Source: Ricinus communis
Lineage: Eukaryota; Streptophyta; Magnoliopsida; Malpighiales; Euphorbiaceae
NCBI RefSeq assembly: GCF_019578655.1
Contig: NC_063264.1
Span: 14,868,429-14,932,428, forward strand
Direction of reading: 5' to 3'
Length of the DNA stretch: 64,000 nucleotides
Part shown: one piece after another, positions 47,252 to 59,218 of the stretch
How positions within the stretch are numbered: the stretch's first letter is position 1
Layout: every line of letters begins with the position of its first letter
Translations under genes and position numbers: made by a program
Notes under the pieces: generated by a model
Told to the model about the DNA's origin: nothing
The model's database searches: none
The model's input: only the letters and a program-made list of their open reading frames with translations

Positions 47252-48033
47252 AAGGCTGTAAAATAATCTGAACAATTCGAGCTTGACTCAAATTCAACTC
47301 ATTTTTTTAACTCTTTTCAAATTCTTTCAAAAAGTATAACGATCCAAGCTTATTCTTATTTTTAAGCTCGTTAAGCAATTGAGCCGAGTTTGAGAAGATA
47401 AAAGCTCGGTTTGGCACAATTATGAGTTTTAGGCTTATTATATATAATATAAATTATCTATAATAATATGATAGGATATATATATTTTTAATATTAATTC
47501 TTTAATATGATAATGATAATAAAGTTAAATAAATCTCTTCTAAATTAAAATAGAAATTTTGTACTTAATTATGATATATCTTTTATAAATTCACATTCAC
47601 ATTCACATATAAATTTGTAATTTTTCTTATGAGCTAAAGCTTAAAAAAATAGATGACTTGCAATAATTTTTTTTACGAGCTAAATTATTTTTATTTTATT
47701 TTTAGTAAAATAAAATACTCTTATTTAGTTTTTAAACAGTATTTTTTATTTCTTTGAGCTTAACGTTTTTTTAGTTCTTCCCTATTAATTAGTTTCATTA
47801 TTAATAAAATTTTATTTTTTATTATTCTTATTTATATAATAAAAACAAGTAAAATATTTTAAAAAATATTACTATTCTGAATGGTTCAAGTTTGATTCAG
47901 GCTCGGCTCATTAACTCAATCGAGCTCAGTCAAAATGTCTTGAACTCAAGCCGATCTTGATCATTAATATGATTTCATCAAACAGACCTTGAAAGATAAC
48001 GTGTTTAGATCGGCTTGACTCATTTTCACCTCT
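47252..48033. mobile_element. Non-autonomous hAT-like relic
   Basis: The ends are roughly inverted: left AAGGCTGTAAAATAATC, right (reverse complement) AGAGGTGAAAATGAGTC. Both are followed inward by AGCTTGACTC / AAGCCGATC-type strings. The interior has many GAGCTCG / GGCTCGG words near both ends and an AT-rich centre. These are habits of plant hAT-derived elements whose ends read (C/T)AGGGGTGxAAAxGAGxC. The 8-bp TSD is not recognisable. No transposase is present. Confidence 0.5.
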
Positions 48034-48235
48034 ATATGTAGAGGATCACAATGTTTACTCTAGTCATTGTTTAGTTTGTTAATAGAAAGAAAAAATTATT
48101 ATTTTTGTATAATGGAAAACCTATTATTAAAATTATTTATGTGACTTGTTTAACAAATATCTACTTATATTAATAAATTATTTAATTTAAAATAATATAT
48201 GTAATTTTATAAAACAACTAAACATAAAAGGTATA

Positions 48236-49665
48236 TCAGAAGTCTATGTCTAGTATGATGGTTTGGTTTTATTTGGCGAGCATAAATATGAGTGTTGAGT
48301 TAAAGCGCATAAAAGAGGCAATTATAGACACAATGCTCAGACAAATGCGAAGAGAGAATTAATTGATGGAGTATTGATATCATTCTCCCAATGATCGCGG
48401 ATGACTCTTTGAACGCCGAAAATCGAGGCATGCCCAAATATTCAGATCCAGAATTTGCACTATTGAAATCTCCATCATTCCTTATTCCTCTAGGAACGAG
48501 GACTCTTGATGACACAAGAATTGGCATAAGGAATCATGGGAATGCAATTGACAAGATTGATCGGTGGCATTGGGCTTAGCTTGATGATCAAGTAGGACAA
48601 GCCATCAATCCACATGTGTAAGGGAGAGATCATATCCTTTTAAATTAATCCAAGCATAATACAAGTGGAAATGCGAGCATTTTGATTTTTGGGATGCTTA
48701 TAATGAAGTAATTTGGGTCAAATTGTTATTAGATAGGCCCACGTGAATTTCTTCCTATTTTTATTAAGTTAGCTCATAAAATTTAGGACTACGAGAGTTG
48801 TTGACCAGTCAACTCCTCTTTGATTAATAATTTGAATTTATTTTATTCATCAATTTTTATGTATTTATTCATATTTAGCTTCTCGTCTCTTCTTCTTAAA
48901 GAATGAGGACTTTTGCGCTATAGAAATCGCATGCAACTGAATACTTGAGGCTAGTGGGCATATTAACTCAATTTTCTACCTTACGAGAAATCAAGTTATA
49001 GGTTCTTTCAAGAACTTTGTAGACTTATCTAGACTTGCGCTAGCGAACATAGACTTATCGCTCACGTCCTTTCTTTCTTTTCTGTTGTTTGTCTACCCAT
49101 GTGTTTAAATCAATTCGATTTGATCTTATGCTTAGCCATATGAAAAAGAATAAAGAACTTTTGATTTCTTTCCGTGTCGAATTTGAAATTCTATCTGTAT
49201 TCTCCTTTTGTTAATTTCTTTTGTAGCTCTCTTTCTGATCTATGTCTAGTATGATAGTTTGGTCTTATTTGGAGAGAATAAATACGAATGATCGTGGACG
49301 AATCTTTTAGAGAAAAAAAGGAAAGCCGAGAATCGAGGCATGCCTAATTATTCTAATTTAGGATTTGCACCAATGAGATCTCCATCATTTATAATTCCTC
49401 TAGGCACGAGAGCACCTGATGACACAAGGATTCAGATAAAGAATCATAGGAATGCAATTGACAAATTTGACTACTGGTATTGGGGCTTAGCTTGATGATC
49501 ATCCAAGATGAGATGTAAATTCACTCGCGTAAGGGAGAAATCACATTATTTTCAACTAATCAAAGCGTAATAAAATTAGGAATGCAAGCTTTTTGATGTT
49601 TGGGATGCATATAATGAACTAATTTAGTTCAGAGTGTTATTAGGTAGGCCCACGTGAATTTTCCT
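48236..49665 (+). repeat. ~1 kb tandem repeat array, left block (1.4 units)
   Basis: One complete unit (from CTATGTCTAGTATGATGG at 48243 to 49239) and the start of a second. Landmarks in order: TTTGGCGAGCATAAATA, GATCGCGGATGA, GAATCGAGGCATGCC, ACGAGGACTCTTGATGACAC, GGTGGCATTGGG, TAGGCCCACGTGAATTT, and TTTAAATCAATTCGATTTGA near the unit end. The second unit is cut off at about 49665 by the gypsy element. The same family resumes at 53331. The short minus and plus frames inside are not conserved between units. Confidence 0.88.
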
Positions 49666-50955
49666 TTTGTCCTTGGAAAACAATTGATAGTGTTTTACAT
49701 ATCAGCCCTGCTGGGTTAAACTGATGCTATTTAATTATTTTTCGAATTGTCGAAATTTAACTTAAAACGTTAATAATGTCATATGCATGTGTTTCTTAAG
49801 TAATGATTCAATTAATGATGTTGCGAACCAATTGCACCTAATACCACACCTCAAAATGAGATTTTGAGCCTGTTGAGCATTCATTATACTTATGCTCTTT
49901 ATATTTCTTATTTGAGTGTGCATTGTACTTGACTTTGCTTCTAGAACTTGATTTGTAATGCTTGTTGAAGTTACATGAATATTGTGAATACCATGAGATG
50001 ATTTGGGCTATTTAGGATTCACCAAATTTGGCCAAAAGCCAACCCCTTTATGTTTCCATTAGTTAGCCAGTTTTGAGCCTTAATCTTTTCTTCATAATTT
50101 ACACCTATACACTTCAATTATACTATTCTTTACATTTATCTTTCCTTTACCCTTATGCTGGAATTTCTTTTTATGATTTGGTCACCCTTATGTGGGATTA
50201 AAAACTATGTTGGTAAATTCACTAAGTTTTTTTGACATTTTAGATGCTCCCTTCGATCCAAACTGTATTTTTATTCTTTACATATGTAGCAGCTTATAAG
50301 CTGCTAGTTTATTATTCAAAAAAGAAAATGAAGAAAAAAAAGAAGAAGAAAATAAACAAAATTCTTTAATTATTTATCTCTTTATTGGATTTAGAGCATT
50401 TTCGAGTGTTATTCTACGAAGTGAGAATTTTAGTGAATAATTCCTCTAGTATTGTTAGGCATTTAATCCTTTGAGCATATATTGTTGTTTATCGCACGAA
50501 TTCCAGCATTTTCACACTTCTTTCCCAAATCTCCGTACCTTTACCTGAGCCCCATTACAACCTTGGTAAAGACCCTTTGATTTTGGTATTTACTCATTCA
50601 CAGTAGCGAAGATTTGATTTATGAGCAAGCTTATGATGAGCGGGTTTTTGTGCATTTGCTTTGAGGGATTTGTTTTTCACCTTATATACACTTTGAATGA
50701 CTTGAGCGATTCCTGTGAGGCATTGGTTTGTGATGTTTATATTGAGTTGTCATTTAAGTTATTCATGCATTAATATTATTTGCGTTCTTTGTTAATGATT
50801 TGCAATTTGATTTATGATTGAGTATCCTTTGAGATGTGTTGAATACTATCTGTTGTGGATTAGGGGCATAAACTGTAAGGAATTGCTGACTGCAGTTTTG
50901 TGAGGAGAGTTGTTAATTGCTTGAGGACAAGCAATAGCTTAAGTGTGGGGTGATT
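49666..50955 (+). mobile_element. Gypsy (Athila/Tat-like) 3' internal non-coding region
   Basis: No open frame. The assignment rests on the end: GCTTGAGGACAAGCAATAGC and AAGTGTGGGGTGATT directly before an LTR start. The CTTGAGGACAAGCA...AAG(T)TTGGGG ending is a recurrent 3' signature of plant Athila/Tat-group Ty3/gypsy elements, which have long non-coding 3' regions. The left end replaces the ~1 kb unit at about 49665. Confidence 0.6.
50941..50955 (+). promoter_or_regulatory. Gypsy polypurine tract
   Basis: AAGTGTGGGGTGATT lies immediately 5' of the LTR start TGATGTACATAG, the expected position of the plus-strand primer. Confidence 0.65.
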
Positions 50956-51356
50956 TGATGTACATAGTTTTACACATATTTGCTTGCATATTATTACGTA
51001 TTTTCTTAGCAACTATTGTGCTTTTATTCCAAGATCACCCGTGTTTTGTGTTCTTTTGCATTTAAGGAGAATTTATAGGACCATCATTAGTATTTGAGCA
51101 ATTATAGATCAATATATGCGAAAACGGACAGGAATTCATTAAAATCGGACAAGAGCTTGCAGTGTATACATTGAGCATGGCCTAGGTTAAGGCCGTGCTG
51201 ATCAGCACGGCTTAGACTCTGGCTGTGACTAACCATTGGCTTTTGATCCTTAAAATTGGCATTTTGGGCATGATTTTTGAGGCCGCCACGGCCTCCAGCA
51301 CGGCCTGTCGTGGCTTAGCACCGGCAAGGGGCACGACCATGAAGAAACCCTAATTG
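50956..51356 (+). mobile_element. Gypsy 3' LTR, truncated
   Basis: Starts TGATGTACATAGTTTTACAC and matches, in the same order, the minus-strand reading of the solo LTR at 60961-62427. Shared parts include the TGATG start, the GAGCAA/ATGG stretch, the palindrome around GTGCTGATCAGCAC (51192-51211), GGCATTTTGG, and GGCTTAGCACCGGC. Only about 400 of ~1470 bp remain. The LTR stops at about 51356, where a gag zinc knuckle in the opposite orientation begins. Confidence 0.75.
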
Positions 51357-51880
51357 GCCTTTTTATTTGGACAATCTCGTTGCATATGGCCTCTCCCCTT
51401 GCACTTGAAACACTCAATAATGCTTCTCTTGGGTTTAGGTGTCTCAAATTGTTTTGCATTCCCTCCTTTCTTGCCCCCTTTATTATTGTTAAATTTAGGC
51501 TTGAAGGTGTTTTTGTCTCCACTTTTCTAATTTTGCTTTCAATTGGATGTTGTAGTAGACGAACTAGGCTTGCAAGGTCTTCCTTTCAATTGCCTTTCCA
51601 CTTTGAGTGCCATGTGGTACATGTCTTCTAACTCCATATATGGATGCAATTCCATAACATTAGCAATTTCCTTATTTAGACCACTCAAGAAACAAGCCAT
51701 GGTTTGCTCACGGTCTTCTTCAATCTTTAGCACGAATCAACGTCACCTCCACTTCTTGAAAATTCTCTTCAACACTTTGCGAACCTTATGTAAGCCTTTG
51801 AAGTCAGTTGTGCAAATATATATAGTAGTGATTTGGCACAAACCTCTTTTGCATGACATTCTTCATCGCTCATGTTTTAC
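51357..51880 (-). pseudogene. Gypsy (chromovirus-type) gag remnant
   Basis: Minus strand. From the right: KRFVPNHYY and QSVEENFQEVEVTLIRAK with stops, then after a one-base shift IEEDREQTMACFLSGLNKEI and VMELHPYMELEDMYHMALKV, the conserved core of chromovirus-type gag. After SSSTTTSN and two stops (one TGA, one TAG) the same frame continues KFNNNKGGKKGGNAKQF. It ends in a complete zinc knuckle, CFKCKGRGHMQRDC (CX2CX4HX4C, about 51370-51415), followed by PNKKAN and TAG. Pol is missing because the Athila-like LTR begins right there. PBS and 5' LTR of the same element lie at 52487-53330. Confidence 0.88.
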
Positions 51881-52486
51881 TTAATTAGGCTTTTACCCTC
51901 TAGTGAACTCACCGCTCGCCTTTTATCACTCAATCTCTACTCTTTGGTCCTGATAAAGGCTAAAACAATAAATTATCAAACAACCAAAATTACAACTATT
52001 CAATAACCACCAAAACAGATTTAAAACACACACAAGAATACCAAAATAAGAAAACTAAAATAGACTTAATAAACAAGATTAGGCCTATACACAATGAAAG
52101 ACATAAGAACAAAGGTAATAAAAGACTAACTAAGCTTAATAAGTGAAGAAAACAAAAGGCATAAATTTTTTTTTGAGAACCGATCATAGAATCGGTCATA
52201 CAGGCGATTGACAATGGCAATTTTCTTTCATTTGATTTCTTCTTATCTCTTTATCCTTTTATTTTCATTTTTTTGAAGGTACTTGACTAAAGAATTTGGA
52301 ACAAGTAAAAATGTCATTAGAATAATTAATCACAAACAATCATAAAACATATTTAAATAAGATCACAAGAATGAAACTGATTGTTTTTTTCATTTGAACG
52401 AGATTTCTATAGAGAAGAATGATAAAAGAAAATAACAAAAGGAATATGTGAAAATTAAAGATATGTAAACTGATTTAAAAGTCAAT
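51881..52486 (-). other. Leader of the gypsy element (5' of gag)
   Basis: AT-rich, no open frame. It lies between the PBS (52487-52498) and the recognisable gag, where the untranslated leader and gag N-terminus belong. A short dyad ACCGAT...ATCGGT is near 52174-52192. Confidence 0.55.
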
Positions 52487-52498
52487 GCTCTGTTACCA
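52487..52498 (-). promoter_or_regulatory. Gypsy primer-binding site
   Basis: The minus strand reads TGGTAACAGAGC, one mismatch from the initiator Met-tRNA complement TGGTATCAGAGC. It is two bases away from the LTR. Confidence 0.8.
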
Positions 52499-52500
52499 AA

Positions 52501-53330
52501 TGATACAAACCTAACCTATATCAAAGGATTAAACCCGTATGCAAGTTTGATTTCATTGCCTAGATCTATCTAGAGCCAAATCAATAGAATCCTCAGCACC
52601 TTCAAGTATATTAAACTATCAAAGCTAAGGTATTAAAGGTAGAAGACGCTGCAATTTAGCATGGATTCCAAATTGATAAGTCAGATTTGAACACCACAAA
52701 TAATGAATTGCTTGATAAGTTTGAATTAGCTATAAACAAGAACTAATAATAGAGTATAAACTCATAAAATATATTAATCATCAATAAATAAACTTGAAAA
52801 TTCGTACTAGGCTTTTATAGCCTTTAGAAAACCTTAATTCTAAGCTATTAAGGAATTACAACTCAAATCGGATAGAAATAAACATCCTAACTAAAAGAGA
52901 TAACTAAAATCAAAGTCCTAATACTCCTAAAATACTATGTAGCCACCCATTAGGAGTAAGAAACCCTAGTTTCTTTAAGTCACAGGCATGGGCCATATTT
53001 GGTGGAGCTAATTAAGCCCAAACTCCCTTATGTGCTCCTTTAGGCTTATTAAACTTATATTAGATTCATTCAAGTCTAATAAACTGAATTATATTAATAG
53101 GCCTTGAAGTTGAATCCAACTCCTTAAGTTTTGATGTGTCCTTAGCCCAAACGTCTTGAATAAGCCCATTGGGAGCTTCTTTTATCTTCTTAGCCCTAGA
53201 CCTTGTAATTGGGCCTCCATGGATATGAATTGGATGTTGAATCCTACTTGAAGTAGGATTCTTTGTTGGAGTAGAACTCCTACTGCCAATAGGATTTGCA
53301 TCACCTATGTTCTCATTTGTGTAAGGATCA
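52501..53330 (-). mobile_element. Gypsy 5' LTR, 830 bp
   Basis: On the plus strand it starts TGATACAAACCTAACC beside the PBS and ends GTGTAAGGATCA, so the ends are TGAT...ATCA. The flanking sequence from 53331 on is the ~1 kb repeat in inverted orientation, so the element inserted into that array. The partner LTR and TSD on the other side are lost. The 101-codon minus frame at 53066 lies wholly or almost wholly inside the LTR and is not a gene. Confidence 0.72.
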
Positions 53331-54143
53331 AATCGAATTGATTTAAACACAATGATAGATAGAGAATACAAAATAAAAAAAGGATGTGAGTGATAAGTCT
53401 AGGTTCGTTAGTGTGAGCTTTCATAAGTCTACAAAGTTCTTGAAAGAACCAATAACTTGATTTTCTGGAAGGCAGAAAAGTAAAATAATATGCTCACAAG
53501 GCTTAAATATTCGGTTGCATGCAGTTTTGATAGTGCGGAAGCCCTTATTCCATAAGAAGAAGAAACTAGAAGCTAAATATGAATAAGAAAATAAAAAAAG
53601 ATGAATAAACTAAAGTCAAATCAAGAACCATAGAGGAGTTGACTGGCCAACAACTCTCATAGTCCTAAATTTTATGAGCTAGCTTAACAAAAATAAGAGA
53701 TAATTCGCGTGGACCTATCTAATAACATTCCAGCCTAAATTACCTTATTTTATGTGTCCCAAACATCAAAATGTGCACATTCCTGCTTCGATTAATCGAA
53801 AGCAACATAATTTCTCCATCACGCACGTTGATTTGTGTCTTGTCCTGCTTGATCATCAAGCCACGCTCCAATGTCACTAGTGAAGCTTGTCAATTATGTT
53901 TTGATGATTCCTTAACAAAAATAAGGAAAAATCTGCTTGGGCATATTTAATAACACCTTGGCCCAATTTACTTCATTATATGACTTCCAAAACATCAAAA
54001 CGTGTGCATTCCCACTTGTATTAATCGAAAGCAACATGATTTCTTCCTTATGCATTTGGATTTGCATCTTATTTTGCTTGATCATCAAGTTACATCCCAA
54101 TGCCACCAGTCAAGCTTGTCAATTGCATTCCTATCATGATTCA
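53331..54143 (-). repeat. ~1 kb repeat unit in inverted orientation
   Basis: Reverse complement of the array unit. From the left it shows AATCGAATTGATTTAAAC, then the unit's TCTAGGTTCG, AAGTTCTTGAAAGAACC and TTGACTGGCCAACAACTC landmarks. These are followed by two copies of a ~240 bp subrepeat (about 53690-53925 and 53925-54130). It switches to plus orientation within a few bases of 54143. Variant bases (e.g. GTGCACATT and CGATTAATCGAAAGCAAC) match the distal part of the plus-oriented unit at 56930-57130 best. Confidence 0.82.
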
Positions 54144-54696
54144 TTCATTTCTTTTGTTTATCTCTTTCTAATCTATGTCTAGTATGATGGTTTAGTTTTA
54201 TTTACCAAGCATAAATACGAGTGTTGAGTTAAAGCACGCGGAAGCAATAATCATAGGCACTTATCCAATGCTTAGACAAATGCGAAGAAATAAAATTAGT
54301 TCGTCGAGTATTAATATCAATCTACAAACGATCGCGAACGAATCTTTTAGGGGAAATAGGGAACGTCAGGAATCGAGACACACCTAAATATTATGATTTA
54401 GGATTTCCACCATTGGGATCTCCATTATTCCTTGTTCTTCTAAGCACGAGGACTTCTGATGACACAAGGATTGGCATAAGGACTCATGACAATGTAATTG
54501 ATAAGCTTGACTAGTGGCATTGGGGCTTAGCTTGATGATCAAGTAGGATGAGACGTATATCCACAGGCATAAGGGAGAAATCAAGTTTTTTCAATTAATC
54601 CAAGCACAATACAAGTGGTAGTGCAAGCTTTTTGATGTTTGGGACCATATATTGAAGTAATTTGGATCAAAGTGTTATTAAGTAGGCCCATACAAA

Positions 54697-54842
54697 GTGA
54701 ATCAAGTAATCTTCTCTCTTCACATTTGTCTAAGATTGTATCGGTGCCTATGACTGCTGCTTCCACACACTTCCAATCAACACTCGTGTTTATGCTCCCA
54801 AATAAAAAGCAAAATATCAAACTAGATAGAGATTAGAAAGAG
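54697..54842 (-). repeat. Micro-inversion inside the ~1 kb array
   Basis: About 145 bp reads as the reverse complement of the unit's first part: GAGCATAAACACGAGTGTTG, GGAAGCAGCAGTCATAGGCA and AGACAAATGTGAAG are found on the minus strand, between plus-oriented flanks. Confidence 0.8.
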
Positions 54843-56282
54843 TGATATAAAAGATACGAATAAAATGCCATGGAAGAGAATAATGAACTTGCAATTTCTT
54901 TTCTTATCAAATATGAAATCCTACCTAGGTTCTCATATGTTCATTTCGTTTATTCATCTTTTTCTAATCTATGTCTACTATGATGGTTTGGTTTTATTTA
55001 GCAAGCATAAACACAAGTGTTGAGTTAAAGCGTATGGAAGAGGCAATCATAGGCATCGACCCAATGCTTGGGAAAATGCCAAGAAAGAGAATTAGTTGAT
55101 GGAGTATTAATATCATTCTTCGAATGATCACTGACGATTCTTTTGGAGTGAAGAGGGAACATCGAGAATCGAGGCACGCCCCAATATTACAATCCAGGAT
55201 CTGCACCATTGGAATCTCTATTATTCCTTATTCCTCTAGGAATGAGGCCTCTTGATAACACAAGGATTGGTATAAGGAATCATGAGAATGCAATTGACAA
55301 GATTGATCGGTGGCATTAGGGCTTAGCTCAATGATCAAGCAAGATGAGCCATAAATTCACGTGCATAAGGGAGAAATCATGTTATGTTCAATTAATCCAA
55401 GTATAATACAAGTGGGAATGCGAGCATTTTGATGTTTGGTATGCATATAATAAATTAATTTAGGTCAGAAAGTTATTAGGTAGGCCCATGCAAATCTCCC
55501 CTTATTTTCGTTAAGTTGGCTCATAAAACTTAGGACTAAAAAAGTTGTTGACTAGTCAACTGCTCTATGGTTCTTGATTTATTTATATATATTTTGCTTG
55601 TAGTTTCTTATTCTTATAGAATAAGGGCTTTCGCACTATGAAAGTTGTATGCATCCGAAAATTTTAGGCTAGTGAACATATTATTCAATCTTCTACATTA
55701 CAAGCAGTCAAGTTAAGGGTTCTTTAAAGAACTTTGTAGACTTATGAAGACTCGTACTAGCAAACCTGAACTTATCTCTCATGTCTTTTCTTTCTTTTGG
55801 GTTCTTTTTCTTTTAGGCTAGTAAGCATGTTATTTGATATTTGTGCTTAGCCATATGGAAGAGAATAAAGAATGTGTGATTTCTTTCCTTATCAGATTCA
55901 TAATCCTACTTATGTTCTCGTTCTATTCATTTCTTTTGTGCCTTTCTTTCTAATCTTTGTCTATTATGATGGTTTGGTTTTATTTGGTGAGTGTAAATAC
56001 GAGAATACTGAGTAAAAGTGCGTGGAAGCTACAGTTATTGGCACTAAACTAATGACTGGACAAATGTGAAGAAAGAAAATAAGTTGATCTAGTATTGATG
56101 TCACTCTCCAAATAATCACGGATGAATCTTCTAGAGAAAAGTGGGAAACGATGAGGATAGAGGCACACCTAATTATTTCAATTTAGGATTTGCACCATTG
56201 GGGTCTCCATTATTCTTTATTCCTCTATACACGAGGAGTCCTAATGACATAAGGATTGGCATAAGGAATCATAAGAATGCAA

Positions 56283-57060
56283 TTAAGAAGCTTGACTGGT
56301 GGCATTGGGGCTTAGCTTGAAGATCAAATAGGACGAGATGTAAATCCACGCTTGTAAAGGAGAAATCATGTTGCTTTTGATTAATTCAAGTGGGAATTAG
56401 TGCGTTTTGTTGTTCGGCAAGCATATAATGAAGTAAATTGAGCTGGAGTGTTATTAGGTATGCCCACATAAATCTCCTCTTATTTTTATTAAGGAATCAT
56501 GGGAACATAATTGATAAGCTTCAATCAACAAGCTTCACTAGTGGCATTGGAGCATGACTTGATGATCAAGCAGGGCGAGACTCAAATCCACGCACGTGAT
56601 AGAGAAATCATGTTGCTTTTTATTAATCCAAGTGGGAATGAGCGCGTTTTGATGTTCGACAAGCATATAATGAAGTAAATTGAGCTGGAATGTTATTAGG
56701 TATGCTAATGCGAAGTTTCCTTGTTTTCGTTAAGAAATCATGGGAATGTAATTGACAAGCTTGATCGCTGGCGTTAGGGTGTGACGTGATAATCAAGCAG
56801 CACGAGATGCAAATCCACATGCATAAGGGAGAAATGATGTTGCATTTGATTAATACAAGTGGGAATGTATGCATTTTGATGTTTTAGATGTCATATAATG
56901 AAGTAAACGAGCTAAAGTGTTAACATAATTGACAAGCTTAATTAGTGGCATTGGAGCGTGACTTGATGATCAAGTAGGATGAGACACAAATCCATGTGCG
57001 TGATAGAGAAATTATGTTGCTTTCGATTAACCCAAGCAGGAATGTGCACATTTTGATGTT
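56283..57060 (+). repeat. ~180-240 bp subrepeats within one array unit
   Basis: The segment from AATTGACAAGCTTGA..GGTGGCATTGG to TTATTAGGTATGCC...TTAAG is repeated four times (starts at about 56283, 56520, 56752 and 56933). This lengthens the unit from ~985 to 1583 bp. Confidence 0.82.
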
Positions 57061-59218
57061 TGGGATGCATAAAATGAAGTAATTTGGGACTGTGAGAGTT
57101 TTTGGTCAATCAACTCCTCTCTGGTTCTTGATTTCACTTTAGTTTATTCATCTTTTTTTATTTGCTTATTTATATTTAGGTTCTAGTTTCTTCTTCTTAT
57201 GGAATGAGGCTTCCATACTATGAGAACTGCATACAACTGAATATTTAAGCCTAATGAGCATATTATTTTAGTTTTCTACCTTGCGGGAAATCAAGTTATC
57301 AGTTCTTTCAAGATTTTTGTGAACTTATGAAGACTCATACTAGTAAACCTAGACTTATCATTAATATCCTTTGTTTATTTTGTGTTCTTTGTCTACCGTT
57401 GTGTTTAAATCAATTCGATTTGATACTTATGCTTAGCCAAGAAAGAGAATACATAACTTGCAATTTCTTTCCTTATCAGATACGAAATCCTACCTAGGTT
57501 CTCATATGTTCATTTCTTTTGTTTATCTCTTTCTAATCTATGTCTAGTATGATGGTTTGGTTTTAATTGGCGAGCATAAACACGAGTGTTGAGTTAAAGC
57601 ATGCGGAAGAGGCCACCACAGGCACCAATCCAATGCTTGAACAAATGCGAAGAAAGAGAATTAGTTGATGGAGTATTGATATCATTCTCCAAATGATCGC
57701 GAATAATTCTTTTAGAGGAAAAAGGGAACACCGAGAATTGAGGCATGCCTAAATATTCTGATCTAAGATTTACACCATTGGAATTCCCATCATTCCTTGT
57801 TTCTCTAGGAACGAGGACTCGTGATGACACAAGAATTGGTATAAGGAATCATGGGAATGCAATTGACAAGATTGACCGGTGGCATTAGGGCTTAGCTTGA
57901 TGATCAAGTATAACAAGTTGTAAATCCACATGCGTAAGGGAGAAATCATGTTGTTTTCAATTATTCCAAGCATAATACATGTGGGAATGCGAGCATTTTG
58001 ATGTTTGGGATGCATTTAATGAAGTAATTTAGATCGGACTGTTATTAGGTTTGCGCATGCGAATTTTCCCTTGTTTTCGTTAACTTGGATCATAAAATTT
58101 AGGAGTACGAGAGCTGTTGATGAGTCAAATCCTCTTTCATTCAAGATTTGACTTTACTGTATTCATCATTCCTTATTTATTTATTCATATTTAGCTTCTC
58201 ATTTCTTCTTCTTATGGAATGAGGTCTTTCGCGCTATAGAAACCGTATGCAACTGAATACTTGAGGCTAGTGAGCATATTACCTAAGCTTTCTTTTAAGA
58301 ACTTTGCAGACTTATCTAGACTCACGATAGCAAACATAGACTTATAGCTCACGTCTTTCCTTTCTTTTCTGTTCTTTGTCTACCCTTATGTTTAAATCAA
58401 TTCGATTTGATCTTACACTTAGCTGTATGGAGGAGAACAAAGAACTTTTGATTTCTTTCCGTATCGAATCTGAAATCCTGCCTATGTTCTCATTTTATTC
58501 GTTTCTTTTATGCCTCTCTTTCTAATCTCTGTCTAGTTTGATGGTTTCGTTTTATTTAAAGAGCATAAATACAAGTGTGGAATTAAAGTGCATGGAAGCG
58601 GAAATCATACGCACCGATCCAATGCTTGAACAATATGAAGAAAGAAAATTGGTTGATTTAGTATTGATATCATTTTCCAAATGATTACGAACGATTATTT
58701 TGGAGAAAAGAAGGAACGACGATAATCACGGCACGCCCTAATATTTTGATTAAGGACTTACACTATTGGAATCTCTATTATTCCTTGTTCCTCTATGTAC
58801 AAGGAGTCCTGCTGACATAAGGATTGGCATAAGGAATAATGGGAACAGATTAACAAGCTTGACCGGTGGCATTGCGGTTTAGTTTAATGATCAAGCAGGA
58901 TGAGATGTAAATCCACGATCTAAGGGAGAAATCATGTTGTTTTCAATTAATTCAAGCATAATACAAGTAGTAATGTGAGTGTTCTAATGTTTGGGATGCA
59001 TATAATGAAGTAATTTTGGGTCAGAGTGTTATTAGGTAAGCCCACACAATTTTCTCCTAGTTTTTTTAAGCTGGCTCATAAAATTTAGGCCTACAAGAGT
59101 TGTTGACCAGTTAACTCCTCTCTTGTTCATGATTTCACTTTAGTTATAATCGGGAATACGAGCATTTTGATGTTTGGGATGCATATAATGTAGTAATTTG
59201 GTTTGGAGTGTCCTAAGA

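Larger units (their letters stand above)
54144..59218 (+). repeat. ~1 kb tandem repeat array, right block
   Basis: Units start (TCTAATCTATGTCTA or a variant) at about 54169, 54967, 55949, 57532 and 58521, giving lengths near 800, 983, 1583 and 989. The 800 bp unit contains a micro-inversion; the 1583 bp unit has extra ~240 bp subrepeats; the last is truncated at about 59218. Units are diverged by substitutions and small indels, and no open frame is shared among them. The element has no visible TG...CA ends or PBS, so it is treated as a tandem repeat and not as LTRs. Confidence 0.87.

Noticed and set aside
51250..51522. 90-codon minus-strand frame over the gag zinc knuckle
   Set aside because: It is the wrong frame; the neighbouring frame encodes CFKCKGRGHMQRDC and joins the upstream gag.
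48300..58015. Short open frames repeated in the ~1 kb array (60-90 codons, minus strand)
   Set aside because: Frames are not conserved from unit to unit and contain different stops; the units look non-coding.
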